DNA of 64,000 nt. It comes from Azolla caroliniana (lineage: Eukaryota > Polypodiophyta). Positions 11,890 through 21,616 of this stretch are shown here, piece after piece. The notes beneath the pieces were generated by a model. That model was given only the letters and a program-made list of their open reading frames with translations. It had not been told where the DNA came from and ran no database searches. The translations under genes were made by a program, and so were the position numbers. Every line of letters starts with the position of its first letter. Positions within the stretch are counted from its first letter, which is position 1. The DNA is taken from positions 23,870,001-23,934,000 of the forward strand of contig JBHGNT010000004.1 of assembly GCA_043228905.1 (NCBI GenBank). Reading direction: 5' to 3'.

Positions 11890-12170
11890 TATATGGTACA
11901 ACACATTTTTGTGGCCCTTATCAAAGCTTGTTCGCAACTTGAGGGAGTGTCTCTGGATGCGATAATAGCTTTTTTGGATTTCACGTTTGCAGTGGCATAG
12001 ACTCCAGTGATAAAGGCCAAAAATCCATATTCAGCTTGTAAAAAGATGGGTTTTTTGAAGCCAGTGTTGTTGGTGGTAATTCCTTGCTTGATATGGATGC
12101 TAAATGTGGCTGTATTGCTGAAGCTACATGAGTGTTCAATAGTTTTCTAGTTAAATATGTTGCAATATTC
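11890..12170 (+). pseudogene. Degenerate PPR gene fragment
   Basis: One frame gives HIFVALIKACSQL, matching the usual TFVxLLKACxxL helix of plant PPR proteins. After a frameshift the + strand gives VVGGNSLLDMDAKCGCIAEA, then a TGA, then VFNSFLVKYV, matching the standard VGNSLIDMYAKCGxxxEA / VFDxMxxR(D/N)V helix pair. At least one frameshift and one stop interrupt it, and nothing before or after restores a gene. It is a relic of a PLS-type PPR gene, not obviously a copy of the 39-kb gene in this window. Confidence 0.6.
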
Positions 12171-12735
12171 TTTGTAATAGTGGACTGTTTTGTATATTGC
12201 CTTTGGCCACTTTAAGTTAATACCAATGGAGGATATTTTTTATGGAAAACTTGCAAATGTATAAGAGTCAAAACTATTGAAGAGGGCGACAAATCGTGAC
12301 ATGCACACAATGGTCCGATTTATTAAAGAAACCCCATTTTAAATATTATGCCTTCTTGCCTATCAATTTCCAAAACTCGCCTCCTCGTTTAACTAAGCCC
12401 CCCTCCCGCCCACTTAATGCAAATAACGTTGAGGGCCTTGTCATGTTTTTTGTTGTTGGCGTGTATGTCGGAAAATATTATACATGAGACCCTTCCTTTC
12501 TTTTTAACTAACACGTTAAATATAAATGCAACACAACAAATATGAGAATAAGAGGGAATTACTTAAATAGAACAACAAGCCACAATAACGTTAAAACAAG
12601 TTACTTAAAGAAGACACATCTTACATACATATGTACACACCCACACACTCTTCTACTACTTCTTATCCATTCTTTTTATTCTTATTTCTTAGCAACACAC
12701 ACACACATATAGTGGTGATGGTGCATGGTGCATGA
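12171..12735. repeat. 3' flank of the truncated GLP; left copy of duplication
   Basis: From about 12245 the sequence matches 25800-26214 (ATGTATAAGAGTCAAAACTA and TTCTACTACTTCTTATCC), including (CA)n near 12690. This is the shared 3' flank of the two GLP copies. Confidence 0.65.
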
Positions 12736-13236
12736 TCAACCCACAGTTGCGGCCACTCCCTTCCTCAATGCCTTTACTATTGCCTTGTCTACCTCGTATG
12801 CTTTCTCGAGTACCTCGTCGGGTGTTTGAGGTTTAGACCCGAAGATGACGGTCGCCACATCCTCCCTTTCGGGGTTCTGGCTCCCAAGGGCCACAATTGC
12901 CTTGGCCGGCTTCTCGTGGTCGGGGTTTATCTGATAGTGGACTAGGCCTCTCGGGAACACGAAGAGGTCCCTGGGTTGGAGGGTTGTTTGGGAGAGAGTG
13001 TAGTTGGGTGCGACCAACAAGAATGCAACCACGAGCGTGCCCTCGGCCAGGTATAAGGCCTCGCTCGCTCGCGGGTGCACATGTGGAGTGTTGAGACCAT
13101 TGGGCTGGAAGTCAAGGTGGGCTATGGAGAGGCCCAGAGTGTTGAGCCCCGGGAACACTTTCACGGTGGCAAGGTTAAGACTTGAACTTTGGCTTTTTTT
13201 GAGGTCTTTACCCTTAGGAACTCCTCTTGCACTCAA
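12736..13236 (-). pseudogene. 5'-truncated germin-like protein copy
   Basis: The open frame (166 codons) from LNLATVKVFPGLNTLG onward is about 90% identical to the intact GLP at 26215-26934 and keeps the cupin metal motifs HVHPRASE and FPRGLVHYQ. The first roughly 97 residues of the intact protein (signal peptide, Cys pair, start) are missing. A deletion fuses coding sequence at 13173-13176 (GGTT) directly to former upstream DNA; the intact copy has GGTT at 26652-26655 and 26979-26982, so about 327 bp were lost between 4-bp microhomologies. A chance ATG at 13236 puts 20 novel residues (MSARGVPKGKDLKKSQSSS...) in frame, without a signal peptide. The second cupin motif has Gly changed to Arg (RDLFVFPRG). 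The (AG)n tract of the original promoter now sits 20 bp upstream. Secretion, and therefore normal function, is unlikely. Confidence 0.85.
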
Positions 13237-13250
13237 TTTATACTAGTAAC

Positions 13251-13254
<4 letters not shown>

Positions 13255-13319
<65 letters not shown>
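13255..13319. repeat. (AG)n microsatellite, promoter-proximal to the truncated GLP
   Basis: About 32 uninterrupted AG units, homologous in position to the tract at 27090-27129 upstream of the intact GLP. A shorter (AG)n lies at 13590-13614. Confidence 0.95.
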
Positions 13320-13322
<3 letters not shown>

Positions 13323-15244
13323 GTGGATGGTTTAATTGGACCATGAGAAATGGGTTCTTGTTTGGACTTCATGGGGTAACACAACAACTCCGTCGGATGA
13401 AAGGGAAGTTGAAATGACAATTTTCGCAACTATGTTGTTTGGGGACCTTATCCCAAGAGGAGAGAGAGGTATGTCATCTAGTTTTGCAACACTTGAGCGG
13501 GTTTCCCTTGCATTATCACTATTTTTGATGTAGTAAAGATAACAAGGGTTGTATTATCATCTTGTTTTAATAACAAACATTGATTTACGAAGAGAGAGAG
13601 AGAGAGAGAGAGAGAATGTGAAAAAGAGTCATCAAAAGCTCTATTATTGAAATTGAGAAGCCACATGAAGGGAGAATAGATAGAGATATTATATCACCAT
13701 AAGAAAGATGATAAAGCCTAGTGTAAGACTACTTCTCGTAGAATGTGATAATGAAAGCTTAGCAACCTTGTAATGCAACAATCTATACAAATGATGCTTT
13801 ATGAATCAATGCACTTGGTTTACAATAGGTCATTTTTCAACAGTTATATGTTCTAATATTACAAAAGACTGTTGTACATAACAATGGGTTGCATTCTTTC
13901 CAGAAATGTTGGGTCTATTTATGTATATAGGCTTTACAAAATGGCAACAATTTCTAGAAACATAATGTGGCAACGAAATGTTTTGCATCTACTAAATTGG
14001 AGTCGCGAATTTTGATGCAAAAGAAGTTAAAGAGATACCTAATGCGGTGTATGCATATGTATAGTTAATGATTTCTCATTGAAGTGTTTCAAATATTTTA
14101 GACCTAAGAGACAAAATAGTTGAATGGTCCCGAGATACATATATTTTGTAATAAGCATCGGCGTAAATTTACTGGACAATGAAAACGCAATCAAAATTGC
14201 ATTTGTCAAGTTTTCTTGTGGCCATCTTAAGAGTGATTTTACTATTAGCCTTCTTATTGGGTTATGATCTCTTAATTTTTGTTATAACCAATATCGGTTC
14301 ATAAACTTGTTTTGAAGTTTCAAGATTGATTAGAAAGTGCACTCAATGTTTCCCACTAGCATAAGTGGTGGGATCAAATTTTGTAGAAGGTGGTAATGAA
14401 GGTTCATAAGAAATTACCATTGAAGAACTTTGAAGATCATGCAATCCTAGGTTTAGCATATACAAACAATGAAGAAATGAAAATGATATTTAAGTATGAA
14501 TCCTATTATCGATGTTTGTAGTTTGGATGTATCAAAATAGTGTCAACATAACACCACCACACGCTAAGATTTATTGATACACAAATTCTTAGTAATTTCT
14601 TCTCTTTCTCTAGAATAAAACCTTGAAACATTGTTATTTATTTTTCACCCAATCAACGAGGAGCTCAACATTCAACTTTTTTTTTACCAAAAAAGAATAT
14701 ACTCCATTAGTTAAAATATACACAACTTCGATCCCTTTCTCGGGTTGGCCTTGCCTAAACTATCCTATCATTCATGAGTGATCTCACTTATTTATCTTAC
14801 ACTTGTGCATGTGTCTCTAGCCAACCTTTCATGCACATCACAAGAACATAAAGAGGGAAATTCTCCTACAATAAGCATTTAAATGTTATTGCTCAAGGAA
14901 CCAATCCACCAAATCACATTGCATTATCTTCTATTTCCCTACATTTCCCTTGTCACATGTCTTGTCATGTCCATATTTATAAGACATCTCACACCATAAT
15001 AATAAATTTGAAGAGTGAAAGTTCTATTTGCTACATGGATATGATGTAGATTCTAGACAATATATTTCATCATTTTCATGTGGATAAAGCAATTCTTGAT
15101 GAACTTAAAATCTTCTTCCTATGCAAATAGAGACTAATATCAAAATCACATTCCATATCCGTTTTACAAACACGAGCCTATTATTCCATGCAAAGCTACA
15201 TGAAGGCAATGATATGTTCAAGTTGAAAACTATGTTTGAATAGA
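13320..15244. other. Spacer without supported genes; LINE 3' tail remnant at about 14675
   Basis: AT-rich, no gene seen. At 14674-14725 the + strand reads a T run followed by ACTCCATTAGTTAAAATATACAC. This resembles the tail of the minus-strand LINE at 32402 (T run, then CTTCCATTAGTTAAGAATGT), suggesting a short 3' fragment of the same LINE family. Confidence 0.35.
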
Positions 15245-15707
15245 CTGCGTTCCAACCTTTTGTTGTACTACTTACAATTGCTCAATCACAATCACTATTA
15301 TGGTCCAAATGGAAGAGATTAAATATAACCATAAACCGAAAGGTTGTAGAGCCCTTATAGCATGATATAAAATGAGCAAAAAATCTTCATCCAATCAATC
15401 ATTTTGTAGATGAATACTTTAACAATAGAATGATCGAACTTTTGTTTTGTGAGATCTTGAGGTCTAAACTAAAAGATGTGTTCCGACCTTTTGTTGTACT
15501 AACAATTGTTCAACCACAATCACTATTATGGTCCAAATGGAAGAGATTAAACATAACCATAAACTGAAAAGTTGCAGAGCCCTTATAACATGATATAAAA
15601 TGGGCAAAGAATCTTCATCCAATCAATCATTTTGTAGATGAATACTTTAACATTAGATGGACCGAAGTTTTGTTTTGTGAGATCCTGAGGTCTAAACTAA
15701 AAGATGA
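15245..15707. repeat. Tandem duplication of a 230-bp unit
   Basis: 15245-15477 and 15478-15707 are near-identical copies (both contain CACTATTATGGTCCAAATGG, TCTTCATCCAATCAATCATT and GAGGTCTAAACTAAAAGATG). No coding content. Confidence 0.85.
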
Positions 15708-16269
15708 GAAACTATGTTAATAGTATATAGTCTTTTTAAGTTTGCCCAATGCACAATGTGATTATTTTTCTCCGTGAAATCTTGGGGACTTCTATCTTGT
15801 TTATGTTGTTCTGTCATAGATCCAATCATTTGATGATTTATAGCTTCTTTTCATATCTCATTGTCCCCCTTTTTCTGCAATGATTTGTTCGCTCTCTCTC
15901 TCTCTATGCGATAGCTTCTATCTTTTATTAATTTCCCTCTCTTTCTTTAATCTTTACCAATCATTGAGCAAGCATATATATATATATATATTAGTCTTGA
16001 TTATTTATATTCTATGGTACATAGGCTTGAGTGATTACATTTTACAAGAAAATTGGGTATTAAGTTAGTGTGTGCCCATTTTAAGCTACATTATAAAAGT
16101 CATTTACATAAACTACAATACATAATAGTATTACTTTCGAAATAGGTACGGAATAAGAAGGATTAGAAAGATGAAAGGTTCACAAAGAGTAAAATGTGTT
16201 AAAGAAACGGAATAAGTGCTTTGGAGATATACAAAAGAGTTTTAGCCGAGAAAGTGGAAGGGCACTTTG
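15708..16269. other. Spacer, simple repeats only
   Basis: A (TC)n tract at about 15888-15905 and (TA)n at about 15977-15991. No gene and no pol homology, although this lies immediately downstream of the gag frame on the minus strand. Confidence 0.4.
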
Positions 16270-17082
16270 CTAAAGACTTATAGCCTGGGCGATCTGGAGA
16301 TCCTTTACCGCTCGTGTCAACTCCTCCAAAGTTGTTCCCCTGGACGAGCCTCTGACCACGCCGGTCGAAGCCGAACCAGTTTCGAGCCACTCCCGAGTCT
16401 CTTCCCTTCGCGCCTGCGATATCGGTTCGAGCTTCCTTGCTGCGACAGGTCCCACCCCGGTCGCCTCTGTATCAGCCCACTCCCATCGTTTGTCAAAACG
16501 GCCGCAGACTCTTTTTACCGCGGCCCAGTCGGCCGTCAGCCCGTCTTCGGTTTCCAGTAAGGAGCCAACTTGCCCCCGATCTCGTGCGTCAACCGATTTG
16601 ACAAACAACAGGACACGACTTGTGTCCAGAACGGTCCGATCGAGCGCCGAAAGGCGCGCAAAGCATTCCTCAAACTCCCGGAGGAGTACCGACGCATTTC
16701 TTCCTTGGTTGGGGGACTCCACCCACTCCAAGAAGCTCTGCTTCGAAAGTCGAAGCGCGTCATCCAGCCCGTATTTCTCCAGGAACTGTCCTTCGAACTC
16801 CTCCCAAGTCCAGCTCTCCGTTCGGACCTCGACCACCTCCGCATGGATGCCCGGCATCACCACTCCAGGGAATCCGGCAAGACGCCTCTCTTTCGGAATA
16901 TCCCTCATCAACATCTCCGCCCGGTAGGACACCAAATAACTCGTGGCATCCTTTCCACTGAACTGGCCGATCGTACCGACGATTGCCTCAATAGCCCTGT
17001 CAAGGGCGCCGGTGCCCTCGCGCGCGCTCACTATCCGGTCCACGGCCGAAGCCATGGTCTCTGCAAGATCCGAACCCCTCAT
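16270..17082 (-). CDS. LTR-retrotransposon gag protein (element lacks pol)
   Basis: Open frame of 270 residues starting MRGSDLAETMASAVDRIVSA (ATG at 17082; an upstream in-frame GTG extends the open frame to 17109 but is not a likely start). The core GQFSGKDATSYLVSYRAEML, WTWEEFEGQFLEKYGLDD and RNASVLLREFEECFARLS is typical of a Ty3/gypsy-type capsid (Retrotrans_gag). No CCHC knuckle is visible; the frame ends at LQIAQAISL. The putative leader 17083-17126 holds TTTGGTGAACCCGACGTG, a primer-binding-site-like stretch just inside the LTR end. No protease, reverse transcriptase, integrase or second LTR follows, so the element is truncated or gag-only. The frame is undamaged and GC-rich compared with its surroundings, so insertion is probably recent. 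Confidence 0.75.
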   Translation of the reverse strand: MRGSDLAETMASAVDRIVSAREGTGALDRAIEAIVGTIGQFSGKDATSYLVSYRAEMLMRDIPKERRLAGFPGVVMPGIHAEVVEVRTESWTWEEFEGQFLEKYGLDDALRLSKQSFLEWVESPNQGRNASVLLREFEECFARLSALDRTVLDTSRVLLFVKSVDARDRGQVGSLLETEDGLTADWAAVKRVCGRFDKRWEWADTEATGVGPVAARKLEPISQARREETREWLETGSASTGVVRGSSRGTTLEELTRAVKDLQIAQAISL

Positions 17083-17126
17083 TTTCCGCTCCTTTGCCGC
17101 CCGTTTCACGTCGGGTTCACCAAATA

Positions 17127-17810
17127 TGTTGCGTTACTACGCGCGTGCGTGGAGAAATGAGGCGGGACCACCGGGGTCTTGGACCGAAGAGCAGGTGATA
17201 GAAGGGGAATGAGAAAGAGAGAGACGCCCTGTCACGTATGAGTAAGAAACACAGGGGCACGACCCGTCAACACAGAAGACGCGAAGGGACACAGAGATAA
17301 GGAGACACAAGTGTTTGTATATTAACGAGTAACAGAATACACAACAAGGCACGCGAGCGGTTACAACCGAACAGGCCAGCGAACAAATGTCGATGCCTGT
17401 TCGTCTGCGCACGAAAGGAGAAAAGGGTGGAGGTGCTGCCGGAAGCACACGGGCGTTCCTCGAAGCAGCGCGAGCCTCCCGAAAACCTGTAGAGAAGAGT
17501 GATGGAGAATGAACAGAGGAGAAGCGTTCGGTTCCGGTCCGACAGCACTTCGTCCTCCCTAATGCGCGCCCCCTTCTCCCTGCGTCTCCCTCTCCTTTAT
17601 AATGTCAAGAAGGGAGCCGTCTCCCTCTCCTTTATAACGTCAAGAAGGGAGCCGTCTCCCTCATTTACTTCCTACCTACCGAATCTAACTACCCAGGATA
17701 TCTCTATGTACCTAATTCTCTATTATATACATTAAGAGCGCGCACACGTGAAGGGCCGGTTCATGGGCGCTATTCACCGATTGCGCCAAGGGATGGTTTT
17801 CTTCACGACA
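17127..17810 (-). mobile_element. 5' LTR of the gag element
   Basis: On the minus strand the repeat starts TGTCGTGAAGAAAACC (17810) and ends GCAACA (17127), immediately followed by TA and the TTTGGTGAACCC primer-binding-like site. The 684-bp span agrees in both ends with the LTR at 20792-21616. A 35-bp unit carrying CTTTATAA is repeated twice plus a partial copy (17583-17663); on the minus strand it gives two TATA-like TTATAAAGGAG sites, the likely U3 promoter. The matching 3' LTR is not in the window. Confidence 0.65.
17583..17663 (-). promoter_or_regulatory. Duplicated TATA-containing 35-bp unit in LTR U3
   Basis: Units 17583-17617 and 17618-17652 are identical except for one base (TTTATAATG versus TTTATAACG). 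Each places a TATA-like box upstream of the LTR transcription direction, so two alternative start regions 35 bp apart are possible. Confidence 0.5.
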
Positions 17811-18400
17811 ATGTACTATAAGTAAAATAAGTATTTTATAAGTATTTAACATATTAAGAAAACGTATTTAACGTTGTCGTAGTGTATTTCGTACACTACG
17901 TGAAAACCGTATATAGTACTAGATTAAATAAATACGAAGAAATAGAAGAAAATATAAAAATATATATTACACGCATAGGGCAAGATTCAAACATGTACCT
18001 CCATGTTAATTATTTGAAGGCTTACCATTACACTAACACATCATGAGTGTTAAAAAAGTAAATATCCCACATAGAAATGTTATTTCACGCATATTTTCTA
18101 GGAAAAAGCTTTAGTTAGAAGAAAAACGCATGATAGAAAAAAGCTACACATGCACATTTAACGTGCATAAACACTATAATCAATAAAAAATGCATGAGGT
18201 TAGAAAAAGCATAATCACTTTTAGAAAAAAAAACATGTTAGAGAAAGTATATAGTCTATAGAGAGAGAAAGCATGGAGTCCATAGTTGGAGAAAAAGCAT
18301 GGATTGCTAAGACTCTCTCATCACTATATAAGGATGTGGAGCACAATGTAATAAGGGGGAAAAAAAATATAAAAAAATTATGGGGTGATTATTATTGTCT
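17811..18400. other. AT-rich spacer with a tRNA-like module (minus, 17978-18045)
   Basis: The minus strand reads GTGTAATGGTAAGCC, then about 35 bp, then ATGTTTGAATCTTGCCC: A-box and B-box like and related to 9425-9493. The remainder is AT-rich with repeated AGAAAAAGCAT motifs (18100-18300). No gene. Confidence 0.4.
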
Positions 18401-19236
18401 AAATATTGATTAATATAATACTCGTGGGATTCATAAGGTTTTCGATCTCTCTTTTCCAATCTATTCCTATTGATTCCAATCTATTCCAAAGTATAATTAG
18501 GATTAATATTAATAAAACTAATAAACTATATTTGTGGGACTCACGAATTTCTATCTCTCTTTCTTATAATCTATTCATAACTAAACTCGTCTCAAATTAT
18601 TCCTCCTCCTAGTCCAAAACCCCAACGGTTCCCACCCGACTCACATAACGATCCGGCGCCGAAAGGCACGACAATGTATTTTTAAATTGGGAGGTACTAT
18701 ACGCGTATTAATACGTTATATAGGGTTAAATATTAATAAAACTAATAAACTATATTCGTGGGATTCACGAATTTCTATCTCTCTTTCTTATAATCTATTC
18801 ATAACTAAACTCGTCTCAAATTCTTCCTCCTCCTAGTCCAAAACCCCAATGATTCCCACACGACAAAGTATAATTAGGGTTAAATATTAATAAAACTAAT
18901 AAACTATGTTCGTGGGATTCACAAATTTCTATCTCTCTTTCTTATAATCTATTCATAACTAAACTCGTCTCAAATTCTTCCTCCTCCTAGTCCAAAACCC
19001 CAACAGTTCCCACCCGACAAAGTATAATTAGGGTTAAATATTAATAAAACTAATAAACTATGTTCGTGGGATTCACGAATTTCTATCTCTCTTTCTTATA
19101 ATCTATTTATAACTAAACTCGTCTCAAATTCTTCCTCCTCCTAGTCCAAAAACCCAGCGGTTCCCACCCGACTCACACAACGATCCGGCGCCGAAAGGCA
19201 CGACAATGTATTTTTAAATTGGGAGGTACTATACGG
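18401..19236. repeat. Tandem array, roughly 145-155-bp units with a larger period
   Basis: Four good units (about 18497-18645, 18724-18866, 18868-19015, 19017-19172) share AATAAAACTAATAAACTAT, ATTTCTATCTCTCTTTCTTA, AACTAAACTCGTCTCAAATT and CTTCCTCCTCCTAGTCCAAA; a poorer fifth lies at 18407-18495. The first and last units are each followed by an extra block beginning CGATCCGGCGCCGAAAGGCA (18649-18715 and 19182-19235), so the array has a higher-order period. No ORF of interest. Confidence 0.85.
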
Positions 19237-19597
19237 GTGAAAGCATGCGAGTGGAAACAATTAGCTGTGTCCTTGACATAGCTAATTAGCTATGCAAAAA
19301 GCTACCATTGATAAATAGTCATTTTTGCAAAAAGCTACCATTGAAAATAGTAGAGAGTTTTAATTATATAAATGAGCACCATAAATGTGCAACATAAACG
19401 TGCAACATAAATTGATATGTGCACCATAAATTATATACCGAATTCCTAGGTCCATTATGCATGATCCTTGGCCACATCACGTGAGCCACCTTTGGTTGAG
19501 TATTTTGGTTTAGATTACTACCACTGTTGTTAAACCCTATTGAGTTCACTCCTCCATAGTCGCCATTCTCCACTCTCTCTTTCTCTCCCTCTCTCTC
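19237..19597. other. Spacer, no supported gene
   Basis: Contains two short AAAAAGCTACCATTGA direct repeats (19278-19345) and a repeated GTGCAACATAAA motif. Nothing gene-like. Confidence 0.4.
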
Positions 19598-19865
19598 TGT
19601 ACAACCTGTATACAATGATAACAACCACACTTTCAAATTGATTGCCCTAAGTCATATTTATACTTATATGAATTTAGGACTATTTACAAATATGCCCTTG
19701 ACAGGCACATGAGAAACATAGTTACAAATTTGTTCCTTCTTACGGTTCATACCGAATCCGGCTGGATACCTCCTGGAACCATCTGACCTAGTTTCTAGGT
19801 ATCTTCCGAATCCATCTGATCCAGTTCTCATCCGAATCCCATCCAGAGGGATTGGTTTCCCAACA
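19598..19865 (-). mobile_element. Probable small solo LTR (copia-like)
   Basis: On the minus strand the segment runs TGTTGGGAAACC ... GGTTGTACA (268 bp). It has TG..CA ends, a TATA-like CTTATATGAATT-side AT box and flanks CTCTC / CTCTG that agree at 4 of 5 bases, compatible with a target-site duplication. The TGTTGGGAAA start is common in plant copia LTRs. No internal region or partner LTR is present. The left flank is itself a TC-rich tract, which weakens the target-duplication evidence. Confidence 0.4.
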
Positions 19866-19958
19866 CTCTGAGGTCATTGGGCGACCATCGCACCACATGC
19901 ACCTAAGGTCATTGGGCGAGCATCGGTTGCGTGATGGACCCTCGCCTTCCCTCTAGGC

Positions 19959-20749
19959 CTAAGCGATTTGGAGGTCGGGTACCGTCTTCGTTAGCTCATC
20001 AAGTGTCGCTCCCTCAAATGGCCCCTCGACCACGTTGGTCTGAACAAGCCTTGACTTGAGTCGTCTTCTCGTTTCATCCGGTCGGGTCGGCACATCCCCC
20101 ACACTTCTTCCACTCGTCGTCGGTCCTGCATGCGACATTCCCTCGTCATTCCACTCCCACCATTTATCGAAACGGCTACAAACTGTCTTCACCATGGCCT
20201 AGTCAGTGGTGAGCCCTTCATCCTTTTCCAACAGACAACCGACCTTCTCCCGATCAAGCAGGTAGACCAACTTGATGAAAAGGAGGTGTCCAACACCATC
20301 CAGTCCAACGTTGACAGCCACACAAATCACCTCTTGAATTCTAGGAGAAGCATCGACGTGTTCCGTCCTTTGTTGGGGAGCTCAACCCACTCAATAAGCT
20401 CCCTCTTTGACAATCGAAGTGAGTCGTCGAGTCCATATCTTTCGAGGAGTCACCCCTCGAAGTCCTGCCAATTGCGCCAGTGAGCCTGAACCTCGAGCAC
20501 CTCGACGTGGATTGTTGGTGTGACCACCCGGGGAAATCCAGATAACCGTTCATCTTTTGAGATGTCCCGTATAAGCATTTTGGCCTTGTACGCCTCCAAG
20601 TAGTTGGTGACGTCCTTTCCATTGAATCGGCCCGTCGTGCCGACTATTGTTTCAATGGCTCTGTCGAGCCCCGATGAGACCTCACGGGCGTTTACAAGGC
20701 GGTTCACGACGGCCACCATAGCTTCTACGAGATCATCCCCTCTCACCAT
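19959..20749 (-). pseudogene. Degenerate gag of a second related LTR element
   Basis: Three successive minus-strand frames reproduce the 16.3-17.1 kb gag. Frame 20749-20450 gives MVRGDDLVEAMVAVVNRLVN and GRFNGKDVTNYLEAYKAKML; frame 20622-20341 overlaps with the WEEFEG to SKEEF-like region; frame 20195-19959 gives TVCSRFDKWWEWNDEG to the terminal LQIA. At least two frameshifts separate them. The protein is clearly homologous but diverged, so this is a different, older insertion rather than a copy of the first element. No pol follows. Confidence 0.75.
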
Positions 20750-20791
20750 CCTAACTCCTTTGTCGTCCTTTCACGTAGGGTTCACCAAAGA

Positions 20792-21310
20792 TGTCATGGT
20801 ATTCGCAGGTACGTGTTGGATAAGGAGGGGGCAAGCGGGGCCTTGAACCAAGGAGTTGGAGAGAGAAAGAGAGAGAGTATCCAAATTTCTTCACAAGCGC
20901 ATGGGCCCACAACGCGATCGTATCCAGATCTGTTGTCGGGTTCCAAAGGTCAAGTACACGGGCTCAGAGACTCAAATGAATGAGAGAAACGGACTCAAAC
21001 AGAGACAAGGATGCTCCAAACACAGAGAAAGAGATACAACGAATACCAATGTTTGATCAGAAGAAAAAGAAAAAGAAATTACAACCGGACTCGGTCGGTG
21101 ATAGAGCTACGAGCTCTACATACCCAGGCACATAGAAACAATGAGCCTCTAGTCGGGAGATCATGGGCTTCCTATGCAAGCAGATGCCTCACCTTCCCTA
21201 ACTGAATGCACAAAGCATGAAACCAAACTCTTAGCTCTCAGACCGACAACGTATACCCCTGCAAAACCGTGGATCCCTTCTAAGTCTCCTCTCCCTCCTT
21301 TTATAGCTCA

Positions 21311-21359
<49 letters not shown>

Positions 21360-21616
21360 TTACATCAAGCTGTTATCACGACCGCTTTTCTATCCCCGAT
21401 CCTCTCCTCGATTTACTGCCATCATGTCCTATTATTTTCTCTATTCGTGCGATCATAAAGTACCTATTAAAACACTCCTACATAGTACATAGTACTCAAC
21501 AACACGTAAATATTTACATTTGTTTGTACATAAAGACTCTACGTGTGCATCCGTGCACACCCTTGTTCACATGCGGTCGGCGAGTTTTCTCCTTGTGGAC
21601 GCAATCCTCCACGACA
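20792..21616 (-). mobile_element. 5' LTR of the degenerate gag element
   Basis: Minus-strand start TGTCGTGGAGGATTGCG (21616) and end ATGACA (20792) followed by TC and TTTGGTGAACCCTACGTG, the same end-plus-primer-site arrangement as the 17-kb element. A TATA-like GCTATAAAAGGAGGGAG lies at about 21290-21308, with an (AG)n tract (21311-21352) just upstream on the minus strand. The 3' LTR is absent. Confidence 0.6.

Noticed and set aside
13055-13100. Treating the left GLP as a complete gene from the ATG at 13236
   Set aside because: The N-terminal 20 residues are former promoter DNA; signal peptide and Cys pair are missing compared with the intact copy.
16490-17212. Several overlapping plus-strand ORFs up to 196 codons
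   Set aside because: They are antisense shadows of the GC-rich gag frame and its leader; no domains.
18401-19236. CRISPR-like or protein-coding repeat array
   Set aside because: Units are contiguous 150-bp tandem repeats without spacers, in a plant nuclear context.
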